64,000 nucleotides of DNA, from positions 1,984,001-2,048,000 of the forward strand of contig NZ_CP049919.1 of the NCBI RefSeq assembly GCF_015624425.1, given 5' to 3'. The translations under genes were made by a program, and so were the position numbers. The stretch is from Roseateles sp. DAIF2. GTDB lineage: Bacteria; Pseudomonadota; Gammaproteobacteria; Burkholderiales; Burkholderiaceae_C. Of this stretch, positions 9,061-18,715 are shown one piece after another (the stretch's first letter is position 1; every line of letters begins with the position of its first letter). Below the pieces are notes generated by a model. It made no database searches. It saw only the letters and a program-made list of their open reading frames with translations, and was not told the origin of the DNA.

Positions 9061-9387
9061 TCAGGCCTGCCAGACGCCCCAGCCCTGTTCGCGCAGGCCG
9101 ATCGCCAGCTCGACCTCCATGTCCCGCGCGCCGTCGTAGGGCATGGGGTTGTAGACCTCGTAAAGCTCCGGCAGCAGGCGCAGGCCGTAGCGCTGCACGA
9201 AGCGGTTCGCCTGGATGCCGGCCTTGTGCCGGTCGAAGCGCAGATCGGGATCGAGCCCGGTCATGCCCACATAGACGCAGGGCCGCGTGATGTCATGCCC
9301 GGGATTGGCCTTGCGGAACGCGGGCTCGTTCCACACCTGGTCGGACAGCAGTACGACGTAGACGTTGTGGTGGTGCTTGCGGCGCAT
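9061..9387 (-). CDS. Small GIY-YIG-like nuclease-family protein
   Basis: A 108-residue protein. The pattern YVVLL, then about 20 residues, then CVYVGMTGLDPDLRFDRHKAG, resembles a GIY-YIG fold in which the GIY part is degenerate and the YIG part is VYVG. An Arg (RFDRH) and a late Glu could match catalytic positions. Activity is uncertain because the first motif is not canonical. The ATG at 9387 overlaps the stop codon of the upstream transporter (ATGA), so the two are translationally coupled. I infer the family from motif order only. Confidence 0.6.
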   Translation of the reverse strand: MRRKHHHNVYVVLLSDQVWNEPAFRKANPGHDITRPCVYVGMTGLDPDLRFDRHKAGIQANRFVQRYGLRLLPELYEVYNPMPYDGARDMEVELAIGLREQGWGVWQA

Positions 9388-10457
9388 CAATGCTCGTGCG
9401 TATGGTGCGCGTCCGGCACATGCGCATGCGAATGCCGGATCGCCCGGTGCCGATGCGGATGGCTGTGCGGGCCGGCCGGCATCGGGTCATGCACATGGTC
9501 GTGGTGCCCGTCGTCGTGGGAATGGGCATGCTCATGCATCAGCTCATGGTGCTCATGTTCATGCTCGTGCGACTCGGCCAGATGGACCAGCACGCCGACC
9601 AACATCAGCGCGCCGCCCACGACCAATCCCCAACCGCCGGAACGGTCCCCCAGCGCGAAGGCCAGCGCCGCGCCGATGAAGGGCGCGAACGCGAACACCG
9701 AGCCGGTGCGGGCCGCACCGAAGGCGCGCTGGGCCAGCAGATAAAAGCGCAGGCTCAGGCCGTAGCCGGTGGCGCCGACCGCCACGAGGCCGAGCGCGGC
9801 ACCCGCTCCCGGCAGCGGCTCGCCGCTCAGCAGGGCCAGGCCGGCCGTCGCCGACACGCCCAGCAGGGCTTTGGCCAGCACGACCTGGGCCGGGTCGCGC
9901 TCGGCCAGCGCCCGCGACAGGGTGTTGTCCATGCCCCAGGCGGCGGTGGCCAGCATCACCGCCAGCAGGCCCCAGAGCTGGCCGCCGCCGGCCTGGCCCA
10001 GATCCAGCAGCAGGGTGATGCCGCCGGCCAGCAGCAAGAGCACCGCGCCCCAGACCCGGCGGTCCATGGTCTCGCCGTAGAGCTTCCAGGCCAGCAGCGC
10101 GGTGAACAGCGCCTCCAGGGTCAGCATCAGCGAGGCGCCGGTGGCGCTGCTGCGCTGCAGGCCCCAGGCCATCGCGACCGGGGCGATGACCGCGCCGAAG
10201 CCGGCCACGGCCAGCAGCCGCGGCAGGTCCGAGCGCAGCAGCCGCGCCTCCCGCTCCGCCGGCCGGCGCAGCAGGCCGCCGACCAGCGCGGCGCCGGCAT
10301 ACAGCAGGGCGGCGGTGCTGAACGGGCCCAGCGCCACGCCCAGCCGCTGGACCAGCGGCGTGCTGATGCCGAACAACGCGGCCGCCAGCAGGGCCAGCAG
10401 GCCGCCCTTGAGCGCGGGAAAGTGGGAGGCGTTGTGTTGGTCGCTGCTGCTAGCCAT
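9387..10457 (-). CDS. EamA/DMT-family transporter with histidine-rich tail
   Basis: A 356-residue inner-membrane protein with ten hydrophobic segments arranged as two EamA repeats, typical of drug/metabolite transporters that export small metabolites or amino acids. After the last helix (about residue 295) comes a cytosolic tail of about 62 residues with roughly 24 histidines in HEHEH, HSHPHRH and HAH patterns, unusual for the family and suggestive of zinc, nickel or cobalt binding. It overlaps the GIY-YIG-like gene by 4 bases. The substrate cannot be named. The tail could be a metal sensor, a metal buffer, or the mark of a metal exporter. Confidence 0.8.
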   Translation of the reverse strand: MASSSDQHNASHFPALKGGLLALLAAALFGISTPLVQRLGVALGPFSTAALLYAGAALVGGLLRRPAEREARLLRSDLPRLLAVAGFGAVIAPVAMAWGLQRSSATGASLMLTLEALFTALLAWKLYGETMDRRVWGAVLLLLAGGITLLLDLGQAGGGQLWGLLAVMLATAAWGMDNTLSRALAERDPAQVVLAKALLGVSATAGLALLSGEPLPGAGAALGLVAVGATGYGLSLRFYLLAQRAFGAARTGSVFAFAPFIGAALAFALGDRSGGWGLVVGGALMLVGVLVHLAESHEHEHEHHELMHEHAHSHDDGHHDHVHDPMPAGPHSHPHRHRAIRHSHAHVPDAHHTHEH

Positions 10458-10538
10458 CGATGCCTCGGCAGACGAGTGGCGCGCCGCGAGCAGGGGCCGG
10501 ATGCGTTCCGGGGCGCGGCGATCGCTTCACAGGGGAGA

Positions 10539-10612
10539 TGGAGCGGGTGATGGGAATCGAACCCACGTAGTCAGCTTGGGAAGCTGAAGTTCTACCATTG
10601 AACTACACCCGC
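10539..10612 (-). tRNA. tRNA-Gly (anticodon CCC)
   Basis: Read on the minus strand, the 74-base gene folds into a full cloverleaf: acceptor stem GCGGGTG/CACCCGC, D-arm GTTCAATGGTAGAAC, anticodon loop TTCCCAA with anticodon CCC, and T-arm GGGTTCGATTCCC. The CCA end is encoded (TCCA). It reads GGG glycine codons. It lies between the transporter and lipase genes, both also on the minus strand. Confidence 0.95.
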
Positions 10613-10634
10613 ATCGCGGCGCATTCTAGCCTTA

Positions 10635-11756
10635 TCACCCCGCGTGCCGCTCGCAGTCATGCACATGGATGCCCTCGGTCGGGTCCTGCGGCGCGGTCCA
10701 GGGTTGGGCGGCGAGGGCGGCGCGGGTGTCGGCCAGTCCGGCCTGGCGGCGCTGCTCGATGCTGGCGCGGCGGAAGTCCATGTCCTTGGTCTGGTCCTCG
10801 CCCGCCAGGCGCGGCGCCATCAGGCGCAGCACATGCATCTGGGTGCCGCAGCCCCAGGCGGTCAGCGCGCGCACCTCGGGGCTGCGGCGCTGCTCGGGGC
10901 CGAGGCGGCGGCCGAGCTCGCGGATGATGTGGCGCAACTGGTGGATCTGCTGCTGGCGCGCTAGATGGCTGTCGACGCGGCTGGCGTACTGGATGTCCTT
11001 CTGCCGGTTGCCGACCTCCCAGACGCTTTGCGGCTCGGGGCCGACCGGGTTCCACAGGTGCACCGAGAAGATGGTCGAGTCGCGCCGCGGCTGGTCGTCC
11101 AGCACGCATTCCAGCGGCGTGTTCGAGTAGATGCCGCCGTCCCAATAGGGCTCGCCGTCGATGCGCACCGCTGGGAAGGCCGGCGGCAGCGCGCCGGAGG
11201 CCAGGATGTGCTCGGGCAGCAGGGCGCCGTCGCGGCTGTCGAAATAGACCATCTCGCCGCGGCTGGCGCTGACGCAGCCGACCGTCAGGCGCGGCGTGGT
11301 GTTGTCACCGCCGGCCAGGCGCTCGAAGTCGAGCAGGCGCTCCAGGCTGGCGCGCAGCGGCGCGGTGTCGTACCAGGCGGCGCGCTCCGGGCCCAGCGGC
11401 GCATAGGGGCCGAGCAGGCTGGCCGGGCCGGGCTCGAAGAAGCCGGCGATGCCGCGCGTCAGGGTGCCCCAGTTGCTCAAGACCTGACCCCAGGGGTTGG
11501 CCGGGCCGTCCTGGGCGATCAGGTCCCAGAAGGCGCACAGGCGCTCGAGCCGGTGTTCCGGCGCATTGCCGGCGATCAGCGCGCCGTTGATCGCGCCGAT
11601 CGAGGTGCCGACCACCCAGTCCGGCTCCAGGCCGGCCTCGTGCAGCGCCTCATAGACGCCCAGCTGGTAGGCGCCCAGCGCGCCGCCGCCCTGCAGCACC
11701 AGCACGCGCTGCCCGGGCGGGGTGGATGAGGGGTGGTTCGATGCGGTGGTGGCCAT
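10635..11756 (-). CDS. Patatin-like phospholipase
   Basis: A 373-residue protein from the ATG at 11756; frames extending further upstream overlap the neighbouring gene and look like noise. It has the patatin hallmarks: the oxyanion-hole glycine loop QGGGALGAYQLG (residues 22-33), the nucleophile elbow GTSIG with Ser52, and the catalytic-dyad Asp206 in DGGIYSNTP. The C-terminal third matches the extra domain (DUF3734-like) seen in bacterial patatins of about this size. It is predicted to hydrolyse acyl esters in the cytoplasm or at the inner membrane; no signal peptide is seen. Confidence 0.88.
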   Translation of the reverse strand: MATTASNHPSSTPPGQRVLVLQGGGALGAYQLGVYEALHEAGLEPDWVVGTSIGAINGALIAGNAPEHRLERLCAFWDLIAQDGPANPWGQVLSNWGTLTRGIAGFFEPGPASLLGPYAPLGPERAAWYDTAPLRASLERLLDFERLAGGDNTTPRLTVGCVSASRGEMVYFDSRDGALLPEHILASGALPPAFPAVRIDGEPYWDGGIYSNTPLECVLDDQPRRDSTIFSVHLWNPVGPEPQSVWEVGNRQKDIQYASRVDSHLARQQQIHQLRHIIRELGRRLGPEQRRSPEVRALTAWGCGTQMHVLRLMAPRLAGEDQTKDMDFRRASIEQRRQAGLADTRAALAAQPWTAPQDPTEGIHVHDCERHAG

Positions 11757-11796
11757 GGGGGCGGAGCTTACCCGCTGGCCGGCCGCTTCAATCCCT

Positions 11797-13980
11797 TCAG
11801 GGCGGCGGGCCGTCGATGAACATCGAGGCCGAGAATTCGGGCGCGTCGGCCGGCACGCCGGCCGGCTTCTGGCCATCGGCCCAGGCCTGCAGCTGCTGCG
11901 CCGGCATCGCCTTGGCGAACAGGAAGCCCTGCAGCTCGTCGCAGTCCAGCGCCTGCAGGATGTCGCGCTGGCCGGCGGTCTCGACGCCCTCGGCCACCAC
12001 CGACAGGTCCAGCGCATGGGCCAGCTTGATCACCGCGTCGACCACCGCGCGGGCGTCCTGGTTGCTCTCCAGGTCCTGGATGAAGCTGCGGTCGATCTTC
12101 AGCTGGCGTGCCGGCAGCTGGCGCAGATAGGCGAGGCTCGAGTAGCCGGTGCCGAAGTCGTCGATCGACAGATAGACGCCGATGCGCGAGAGCTCGTCGA
12201 AGGCGCGCTGGGTGGCGCCGATGTCCTCCATCGCCACCGATTCGGTGATCTCGCACAGCAGCATCGAGGCGTCGATGCGGTTGCGGTTCAGCGCCGATTC
12301 GACCCGCTGGGCCAGGTCGGGCTGGCGCAGCTGGTGCACCGAGAGATTGATCGCGACGCGCATGCGCAGGCCCTGGTCGAACCAGGCACGCATCTGGCGG
12401 CAGGCCTCCTCGATGACCCAGCCGCCCAGCGCGTTGATCAGGCCGAAGCGCTCGGCCACCGGGATGAACACGGCCGGCGCCACCTCGCCCAGGCGCGGAT
12501 GCTGCCAGCGCAGCAGCGCCTCGACGCCGCGCAGCTGGCCGCGCCGGCTGTCGAACTTGGGCTGGTAATGCAGCGCCAGCTGGCCGAGCTGCAGCGCCTG
12601 GCGCAGATCGTTCTGCAGGCTCAGCTGCTCGCCGGCGCCGGCGTCCATATGGCTCTGGAACACCACATAGGTGTTGCCGCCGGTGCGCTTGGCCGCATAC
12701 ATCGCCGCGTCGGCGTTGCCCATCAGGCGCTCGGCCGGGCCATGCTCGGGATAGACCGCGATACCGACCGAGGCGCTGACATGCTGGGGCTTGTCGTCGA
12801 TGAGGATCGGCTGGGCCAGCGCCAGCACCAGGCGGTGCGCCAGCGCGGCGCAGGCGGCCACGTCGACCACATCCTCCAGCAGCAGCACGAACTCGTCGCC
12901 GCCCAGGCGCGCCACCGTGTCGCTGTCGCGCACCAGGGCCAGCAGGCGCCGGGCCACCTCCTTCAGCACCAGGTCGCCGGCCGCATGGCCCAGCGAATCG
13001 TTGACCGGCTTGAAGCCGTCCAGGTCGACGAACAGCAGTGCGACCCGCCGGCCCTTGCCCTCGCTGCCGCGTTCGCTGCGCGAGGGGAAGTTCTCCTCGA
13101 CGCGGCCGGCGCGCGCCAGCGCATGCTCGAGCCGGTCCTCCAGCAGCAGGCGGTTCGGCAGCTCGGTCAGCGGGTCCAGGAAGGCGCGGCGCTGCAGCTC
13201 CTGGTTGGCGTTCTGCAGCGAGGCGGCCAGCAGCGCGGTGCGGGTCTGCAGCCGCGCGTCCAGGATCGAGGTCAGCAGGGTCATGCCCAGCAGCGCGAAG
13301 GTGGCCAGCATCACGAACTGGCCCAGCTGCGCGCCGCCCAGCTGATCGGCGCTGAGGCACAGGCTGCCGCCCGGCACGTTGGCCGCGGCCATGCCGGCGT
13401 AATGCATGCCGCTGATCGCCAGCCCCATCACCAGCGCCGCCACGGCCTGGCAGGGGATGGCGCGGCGCGCGTCGACGCGGCGCAGCCAGAAGAAGATCAG
13501 CAGCGCCGCGGCCGAGGCGCCGACCGCGATCAGCGCCGAGAGCGCGACCCAGGTCCAGTTCCAGACGATGCCCGGCTGCAGCTCGATCGCCGCCATGCCG
13601 ATGTAGTGCATCGCGCAGATGCCCGCGCCCATCGCCAGCGCGCCGCCGGCCAGCCGGGCCGGGCCCAGGGTGCCGCCGGCCGCGATATGCAGGGCCAGGG
13701 CCGAGACGGCCACCGCGGCGACCCAGGACAGCAGGGTCAGCCCGGCGGTATAGCCCAGGGCCAGGGTCGGCAGGCTGTAGGCCAGCATGCCGACGAAATG
13801 CATCGACCAGATGCCCGAGCCCATCGCCAGCGAGCCGCCGATCCACCAGGCGCGCGCGGCCGAGCGTTCGTGGCTGCGCACCCGTTTCGTGAGATCGAGG
13901 GTCACATAGGACGCGAAGCCGGCGATCAGCACGGAGGCGGCCACGATCCAGAGGTCGTAGCTGGGGTTCAGGTAGGGCAT
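11797..13980 (-). CDS. MHYT-GGDEF-EAL c-di-GMP turnover protein
   Basis: A 727-residue inner-membrane protein. Residues 1-250 hold a seven-helix MHYT sensor with motifs MHFVGM, MHYIGM and MHYAGM, thought to bind copper and sense a diatomic gas or redox state. A GGDEF domain follows with an intact ARLGGDEF site and an RxxD inhibition motif five residues before it. The C-terminal EAL domain has GVEALLRW, NLS, EITES, DDFGTGYSS and KIDRSF motifs, so both synthesis and breakdown of c-di-GMP look possible. The ATG lies 7 bases after a FliA-type -10, which implies a leaderless transcript. Confidence 0.92.
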   Translation of the reverse strand: MPYLNPSYDLWIVAASVLIAGFASYVTLDLTKRVRSHERSAARAWWIGGSLAMGSGIWSMHFVGMLAYSLPTLALGYTAGLTLLSWVAAVAVSALALHIAAGGTLGPARLAGGALAMGAGICAMHYIGMAAIELQPGIVWNWTWVALSALIAVGASAAALLIFFWLRRVDARRAIPCQAVAALVMGLAISGMHYAGMAAANVPGGSLCLSADQLGGAQLGQFVMLATFALLGMTLLTSILDARLQTRTALLAASLQNANQELQRRAFLDPLTELPNRLLLEDRLEHALARAGRVEENFPSRSERGSEGKGRRVALLFVDLDGFKPVNDSLGHAAGDLVLKEVARRLLALVRDSDTVARLGGDEFVLLLEDVVDVAACAALAHRLVLALAQPILIDDKPQHVSASVGIAVYPEHGPAERLMGNADAAMYAAKRTGGNTYVVFQSHMDAGAGEQLSLQNDLRQALQLGQLALHYQPKFDSRRGQLRGVEALLRWQHPRLGEVAPAVFIPVAERFGLINALGGWVIEEACRQMRAWFDQGLRMRVAINLSVHQLRQPDLAQRVESALNRNRIDASMLLCEITESVAMEDIGATQRAFDELSRIGVYLSIDDFGTGYSSLAYLRQLPARQLKIDRSFIQDLESNQDARAVVDAVIKLAHALDLSVVAEGVETAGQRDILQALDCDELQGFLFAKAMPAQQLQAWADGQKPAGVPADAPEFSASMFIDGPPP

Positions 13981-13987
13981 TCGGTTT

Positions 13988-14014
13988 GTATCGGCGCGGG
14001 GCTGGGGTTCTTGA
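13988..14014 (-). promoter_or_regulatory. FliA (sigma-28) promoter of the MHYT-GGDEF-EAL gene
   Basis: On the minus strand TCAAGAAC, 11 bases, GCCGATAC. The -10 matches the GCCGATAA consensus in 7 of 8 positions, and the spacing is exact. The start codon begins 7 bases after the -10. Confidence 0.7.
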
Positions 14015-14036
14015 GCGAGTGTCTTACAGTCGGCCC

Positions 14037-16586
14037 ATGAGCAAGCAAGAAAACCCTCCCTCGGTGCTGTTGTTGGCCTGGCGCCAGCTGTGGCGCGACT
14101 GGCGTGCCGGCGAGCTGCGCCTCTTGGTGCTGGCGGTGGCGCTGGCGGTGGCGGCGCTGTGCGCGGTGGGTTTCCTGTCGGACCGGCTGGAGCAGGGCCT
14201 GAGGCGCGACGCGGCCCAGCTGCTGGGCGGGGACGCGGTGATCGCCAGCGACCAGGCCACGCCGGCGCCGCTGGTGGCGCTGGTGCGCAAGCAGGGCCTG
14301 GCCAGCGTCACCACGGTCAGCTTCCCCAGCATGGCGCGCGCGCCGGACGAGAAGGGCGGCGCGAGCCGGCTGGTGGCGGTGAAGGCGGTCGGCGCGGCCT
14401 ATCCGCTGCGCGGCCGGGTCGAGCTGAGCGACGGCCGCCAGGTCGGCGCGCCGGCGCGCGGCGAGGTCTGGCTGGATCCGGGCGTGCTGGACGCGTTGAA
14501 CCTGGTGCCGGGCGACGCGCTGCTCTTGGGCGACAGCCGACTGAAGATCGCCGGCGTGATCCGCAACGAGCCGGACCGCGGCGCCGGCTTCCTGGCCTTC
14601 GCGCCGCGCGTGATGCTGGCCGAGGCCGACCTGGCCGCCACCGGCCTGGTGCAGCCGGCCAGCCGGCTCAATTACCGGCTGGCGGTGGCCGGCGCGGCCC
14701 AGCAGGGCCGCGCGCTGCGCGAGTTCACCGAGCAGGCGCAGGCGCAGATCGACGGCGGGGCGTTTCGCGGCGTGCGGCTGGAGTCGCTGGAGGGCGGCCG
14801 GCCGGAGATGCGCCAGACCCTGGACCGAGCCGGCAAGTTCCTGAACCTGGTGGCGATGCTGTCGGCCCTGCTGGCCGCGGTGGCGGTGGCGCTGGCGGCG
14901 CGCGATTTCGCGGCGCGCCATCTGGACGACTGCGCGATGCTGCGCGTGCTGGGCCAGCCGCAGCGCCGCATCGCCTGGGCCTATGGTCTGGAGTTCGGCT
15001 TTGTCGGCCTGCTGGCCAGCCTGGCCGGCGTGGCGATCGGCTATGCGCTGCATTACGGCTTCGTCGCGCTGCTGGCCGGGCTGATCGAGGTGGCGCTGCC
15101 GGCGCCCAGCCTGTGGCCGCTGGGCCTGGGCGTGGGTCTGGGCATGTGTCTGCTGCTGGGCTTCGGTCTGCCGCCGGTGCTGCAGCTGGCCAGCGTGCCG
15201 GCGCTGCGCGTGATCCGGCGCGATCTGGGCACCCTGAAGGCCGGCTCGATCTCGGTGCTGGCGGCCGGCGTGCTGGGCTTCGCGGCGATCCTGGTGGCGC
15301 TGTCCAGCGACCCCAAGCTGGGCCTGATCGCGGCCGGCGGCTTCGGCGCGGCGCTGGCGCTGTTCGCGCTGCTGGCCTATGGCGCGGTGCTGCTGCTGCG
15401 CCGGCTGGTGCCGCTGTCCGTCAACGGCACGGTCGCCGCGCCGCGCTGGCTCTTGCTGGCGACGCGCCAGGTGGCGGCGCGGCCGGTGTTCGCGGTGGTG
15501 CAGGTGGCCTCGCTGGCGGTGGGCCTGCTGGCGCTGACCCTCTTGGTGCTGCTGCGCACCGACCTGATCGCCAGCTGGCGCGCGGCCAGCCCGGCCGATG
15601 CGCCGAACCGCTTCGTGATCAACATCCAGCCCGAGCAGGGCGAGGGCTTCCGCCGCGAGCTGGACCAGGCCGGCGTGCAGCGCTATGACTGGTACCCGAT
15701 GATCCGCGGCCGCCTGCTGGCGATCAATGGCCAGGCGGTCTCGCCCAAGCAGTTCGCCGAGGAGCGCTCGCAGCGCCTGGTGGAGCGCGAGTTCAACCTG
15801 AGCCACAGCGCCGAGCTGCCCGGCCACAACCAGCTGGTCGGCGGCAACTGGGTCGCCAACGAGCGCGAGGGCATGAGCGTCGAGGAGGGCCTGGCCAAGC
15901 AGCTGGGCCTGAAGCTGGGCGATCGGCTGCGCTTCGACATCGCCGGCACGCCGGTGGAGGCGCGCATCACCAGCCTGCGCAAGGTGGACTGGAGCTCGAT
16001 GCGGGTCAACTTCTTCGTGCTGTTCCCGCAGGCCGCGATGCCCGAGTTGCCGGCCACCTATATCTCGGCCTTCCGCGCGCCGGCGGCCGGCGCGGCCGCG
16101 CTGGACAAGCGCCTGAGCCATGAGTATCCGAACATCACCAATGTCGATGTGTCGGCGCAGATCGAACAGGTGCAGAAGGTGCTGGACCAGGTCATCCAGG
16201 CGGTGCAGTTCCTGTTCGCCTTCACCCTGGCGACCGGCCTGGTGGTGCTGCTCAGCGCGGTCAGCAGCACCCGCGAGGCGCGCACGCGCGAGTTCGGCCT
16301 GATGCGCGCGCTGGGCGCCGGCCGTGGTCTGCTGGCCCAGGTGCAGCGCGCCGAGCTGCTGGGCGTCGGCGCGCTGGCCGGCCTGCTGGCCGGCGGCGTG
16401 GCGCTGGTGATCTCCAGTGTGTTGGCCAAGCAGGTGTTCGACTTCGAATGGGGCGGCAGCCCCTGGGTGCCGCTGGCCAGCGCCGTGGCCGGCGCGCTGC
16501 TGGCGCAGGCCGCGGGCTGGTGGAGCCTGCGCGGGGTGCTGCAGCGCCCCGTCGTGGCTACGCTGAGAGAAGCCGACAACAACTGA
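14037..16586 (+). CDS. Large FtsX-like ABC transporter permease (YbbP family)
   Basis: An 849-residue inner-membrane protein with about ten helices and two FtsX modules: an N-terminal helix, a large periplasmic domain, three helices near residues 275-390, a second set near 400-530, another periplasmic domain, and a final FtsX block (FAFTLATGLVVLLSAVSSTREARTRE is typical of it). This is the YbbP arrangement; YbbP normally pairs with the ATPase YbbA in lipid or lysophospholipid handling. No ATPase gene adjoins it here. The ATG at 14037 was preferred over one at 13986, which would overlap the opposing promoter. Confidence 0.82.
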   Translation: MSKQENPPSVLLLAWRQLWRDWRAGELRLLVLAVALAVAALCAVGFLSDRLEQGLRRDAAQLLGGDAVIASDQATPAPLVALVRKQGLASVTTVSFPSMARAPDEKGGASRLVAVKAVGAAYPLRGRVELSDGRQVGAPARGEVWLDPGVLDALNLVPGDALLLGDSRLKIAGVIRNEPDRGAGFLAFAPRVMLAEADLAATGLVQPASRLNYRLAVAGAAQQGRALREFTEQAQAQIDGGAFRGVRLESLEGGRPEMRQTLDRAGKFLNLVAMLSALLAAVAVALAARDFAARHLDDCAMLRVLGQPQRRIAWAYGLEFGFVGLLASLAGVAIGYALHYGFVALLAGLIEVALPAPSLWPLGLGVGLGMCLLLGFGLPPVLQLASVPALRVIRRDLGTLKAGSISVLAAGVLGFAAILVALSSDPKLGLIAAGGFGAALALFALLAYGAVLLLRRLVPLSVNGTVAAPRWLLLATRQVAARPVFAVVQVASLAVGLLALTLLVLLRTDLIASWRAASPADAPNRFVINIQPEQGEGFRRELDQAGVQRYDWYPMIRGRLLAINGQAVSPKQFAEERSQRLVEREFNLSHSAELPGHNQLVGGNWVANEREGMSVEEGLAKQLGLKLGDRLRFDIAGTPVEARITSLRKVDWSSMRVNFFVLFPQAAMPELPATYISAFRAPAAGAAALDKRLSHEYPNITNVDVSAQIEQVQKVLDQVIQAVQFLFAFTLATGLVVLLSAVSSTREARTREFGLMRALGAGRGLLAQVQRAELLGVGALAGLLAGGVALVISSVLAKQVFDFEWGGSPWVPLASAVAGALLAQAAGWWSLRGVLQRPVVATLREADNN

Positions 16587-16629
16587 GTCCTGCAAGACCG
16601 GGAGCGCCGGCGGCGCGACACCTCCAGCG

Positions 16630-16700
16630 GAGCCCGGCGATCCGGCTTGGCCGGTCGCTCGGGCTCGCCCCCTTGAGGGGCCGGCGAAGCCGGTAGGGGG
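16630..16700. repeat. Intergenic palindromic repeat / bidirectional terminator
   Basis: Two nested hairpins lie between convergent genes. The first has GAGCCCG/CGGGCTC outer and CCGGC/GCCGG inner stems. The second has CCCCCT/AGGGGG outer and CCGGC-gaa-GCCGG inner stems. The location and symmetry fit a terminator working in both directions or a REP-like element. Confidence 0.55.
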
Positions 16701-16702
16701 TG

Positions 16703-18715
16703 TTAGAAGGTCTCCCAGTCGCCCTCGGCGGCCGCCGCGCGCGGGGCGGGTGCCGGAGCGCGCGGTGCCGGTGCCGCGGCGGCGGGCTTCGGTGCCGCGG
16801 CCGGGCGCGGGGCGGCCGCTGCGGCCTTGGGCGCCGATGCCGCCGCGGGCTTGTGCGCCGCCGTGCCGGCGGGCCGCGGTGCCAGGGCCGGTGCGGAGGC
16901 GCGCGGCGTCTCCTGGCCCAGGCGGAACACCGAGACGACCTCGTTGAGCTTGTGGGCCTGGTCCTTTAGGCTTTCGGCGGCGGCGGCCGACTCCTCGACC
17001 AGCGCGGCGTTCTGCTGCGTCATCTGGTCCAGCTGCACCACGGCGCCGTTGACCTGGCCGATGCCGTCGCTCTGCTCGGCGGCGGCGGCGGTGATCTCGC
17101 CGATGATGTCGGTCACGCGCTGCACGCTGGAGACGATCTCGTCCATCGAGGTGCCGGCCTCCTGCACCAGACGCGAGCCGGTCTCGACCTTGTCGACGCT
17201 GGCACCGATCAGGGTCTTGATCTCCTTGGCCGCCTCGGCGCTGCGCTGCGCCAGGCTGCGCACCTCGGAGGCGACGACCGCGAAACCGCGGCCCTGTTCG
17301 CCGGCGCGCGCGGCTTCCACCGCGGCGTTCAGCGCCAGGATGTTGGTCTGGAAGGCGATGCCGTCGATGGTGCCGATGATGTCGCTGATCTTCTTCGAGC
17401 TGGCGTTGATCTCGTCCATCGTCGCCACCACCTGGCCGACCACGGTACCACCCTTGGCGGCGGCGCTGGAGGCGCTGGAGGCCAGCTGGTTGGCGGTCTG
17501 CGCGGCGTCGGCGGTCTGGCGCACGGTGCCGGTCAGCTGCTCCATCGAGGAGGCGGCCTGCTGCAGATTGGATGCCGTCTGCTCGGTGCGCTGCGAGAGG
17601 TCCTGCGCGCCGATCGCGATCTCGCTGGAGGCGGTGGTGATCGAGCCGGTGGCGCTGCGCACGTCCAGCATGATGTGCTGGATCTTCTCGGCGAAGGTGT
17701 TGAAGGAGCGGGCGATGCGCGAAATCTCGTCCTGGCCGGCGACCGGCAGGCGCTGCGTCAGGTCGCCGCCGCCGGCGCTGATCTCGTCCAGCGCGGCGCG
17801 CACCTTGTCCAGGCCGCGCAGCATCGCGGTCACCAGGCCGGCGACCAGCAGGCCGGCCAGTGCCGCGACGATGACCAGGGCCACCAGCGAGGTGTTGACC
17901 AGGCTGGTCAGCGAGGCCAGGGCCTCGCCCTTGTCGGCCGCGGTGACCAGCACCCAGTCGGTGTCGGCGATCGCGGCGGCGCGCATCAGCACGGCCTGCT
18001 CGCCGACCTTGGCCTCGACCCAGCTGCCGCCGGCCTTCATGCTTTCCTCCAGCGCCTTGGCGTCGAACTGCGCGCTGAGCTCGGTGCTGGGCTTCATCGC
18101 CAGCGCGGCGTTCGGGTGCGCCAGGATCTTGCCCTGCTTGGTGACCAGGAAGGCCCAGCCGGCCGGGGTCGGCTTGATGGCCTTGACCGTCTCGACCACG
18201 CCGTCCAGGAACACGTCGGTGGCGACCACCGCGACATTGCTGCCGCCCTCTTTGACGCCCAGCGCGAAGGTCACGACCAGGCGCTTGGTGGCCGCGTCGG
18301 CATAGGGCTCGGTGATGATCGCGTTGCTGGCTCCGGCGGCCTGCTGGTACCAGGGGCGGGAAGTCGGGTCATAGCCCGGCGGCAGGTTCTGCGGCGTCGA
18401 GAAGGTGATGCGCTTGTCGGCATGGGCGACATAGGCGGTGTCGAGGCGGCCGGACTTGGCCGCCTGCAGCAGCATCGGGGCCGCCTCGGCGACCTTGGCC
18501 ACCGGGGTCAGCGCGCCGACGATGTCGCGCTGGCCGCGCACCCATTGGGCGATCGCGCCGGCATGGGCGGAGGCCAGGGCGTCCAGGCTGGACTGCACTT
18601 GGGCCTGGGTGTGCTTGCGCACGATCATGTAGTCGGCCACCGTGACCACGGCCAGGGCCACCACCACCGCCCCGACGCAGAAGGCAATCAAACGCGTCTT
18701 GATCGAATCGAACAT
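16703..18715 (-). CDS. Methyl-accepting chemotaxis protein, dCache sensor
   Basis: A 670-residue chemoreceptor from the ATG at 18715. An N-terminal helix, a periplasmic double-Cache region (about residues 35-270, with RPWYQQA and [18 protein letters not shown] typical of dCache_1), a second helix, HAMP, and the signalling domain with the hairpin tip [21 protein letters not shown] and [20 protein letters not shown]. After a long Ala/Pro linker it ends in GDWETF, the pentapeptide tether for CheR/CheB. dCache_1 receptors usually bind amino acids or other small organic ligands; the ligand here is unknown. It follows another MCP gene on the same strand. Confidence 0.92.
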   Translation of the reverse strand: MFDSIKTRLIAFCVGAVVVALAVVTVADYMIVRKHTQAQVQSSLDALASAHAGAIAQWVRGQRDIVGALTPVAKVAEAAPMLLQAAKSGRLDTAYVAHADKRITFSTPQNLPPGYDPTSRPWYQQAAGASNAIITEPYADAATKRLVVTFALGVKEGGSNVAVVATDVFLDGVVETVKAIKPTPAGWAFLVTKQGKILAHPNAALAMKPSTELSAQFDAKALEESMKAGGSWVEAKVGEQAVLMRAAAIADTDWVLVTAADKGEALASLTSLVNTSLVALVIVAALAGLLVAGLVTAMLRGLDKVRAALDEISAGGGDLTQRLPVAGQDEISRIARSFNTFAEKIQHIMLDVRSATGSITTASSEIAIGAQDLSQRTEQTASNLQQAASSMEQLTGTVRQTADAAQTANQLASSASSAAAKGGTVVGQVVATMDEINASSKKISDIIGTIDGIAFQTNILALNAAVEAARAGEQGRGFAVVASEVRSLAQRSAEAAKEIKTLIGASVDKVETGSRLVQEAGTSMDEIVSSVQRVTDIIGEITAAAAEQSDGIGQVNGAVVQLDQMTQQNAALVEESAAAAESLKDQAHKLNEVVSVFRLGQETPRASAPALAPRPAGTAAHKPAAASAPKAAAAAPRPAAAPKPAAAAPAPRAPAPAPRAAAAEGDWETF

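Noticed and set aside
11722..14040. Plus-strand frame of 772 codons
   Set aside because: Mirror of the MHYT-GGDEF-EAL gene, whose motifs and promoter support the minus strand.
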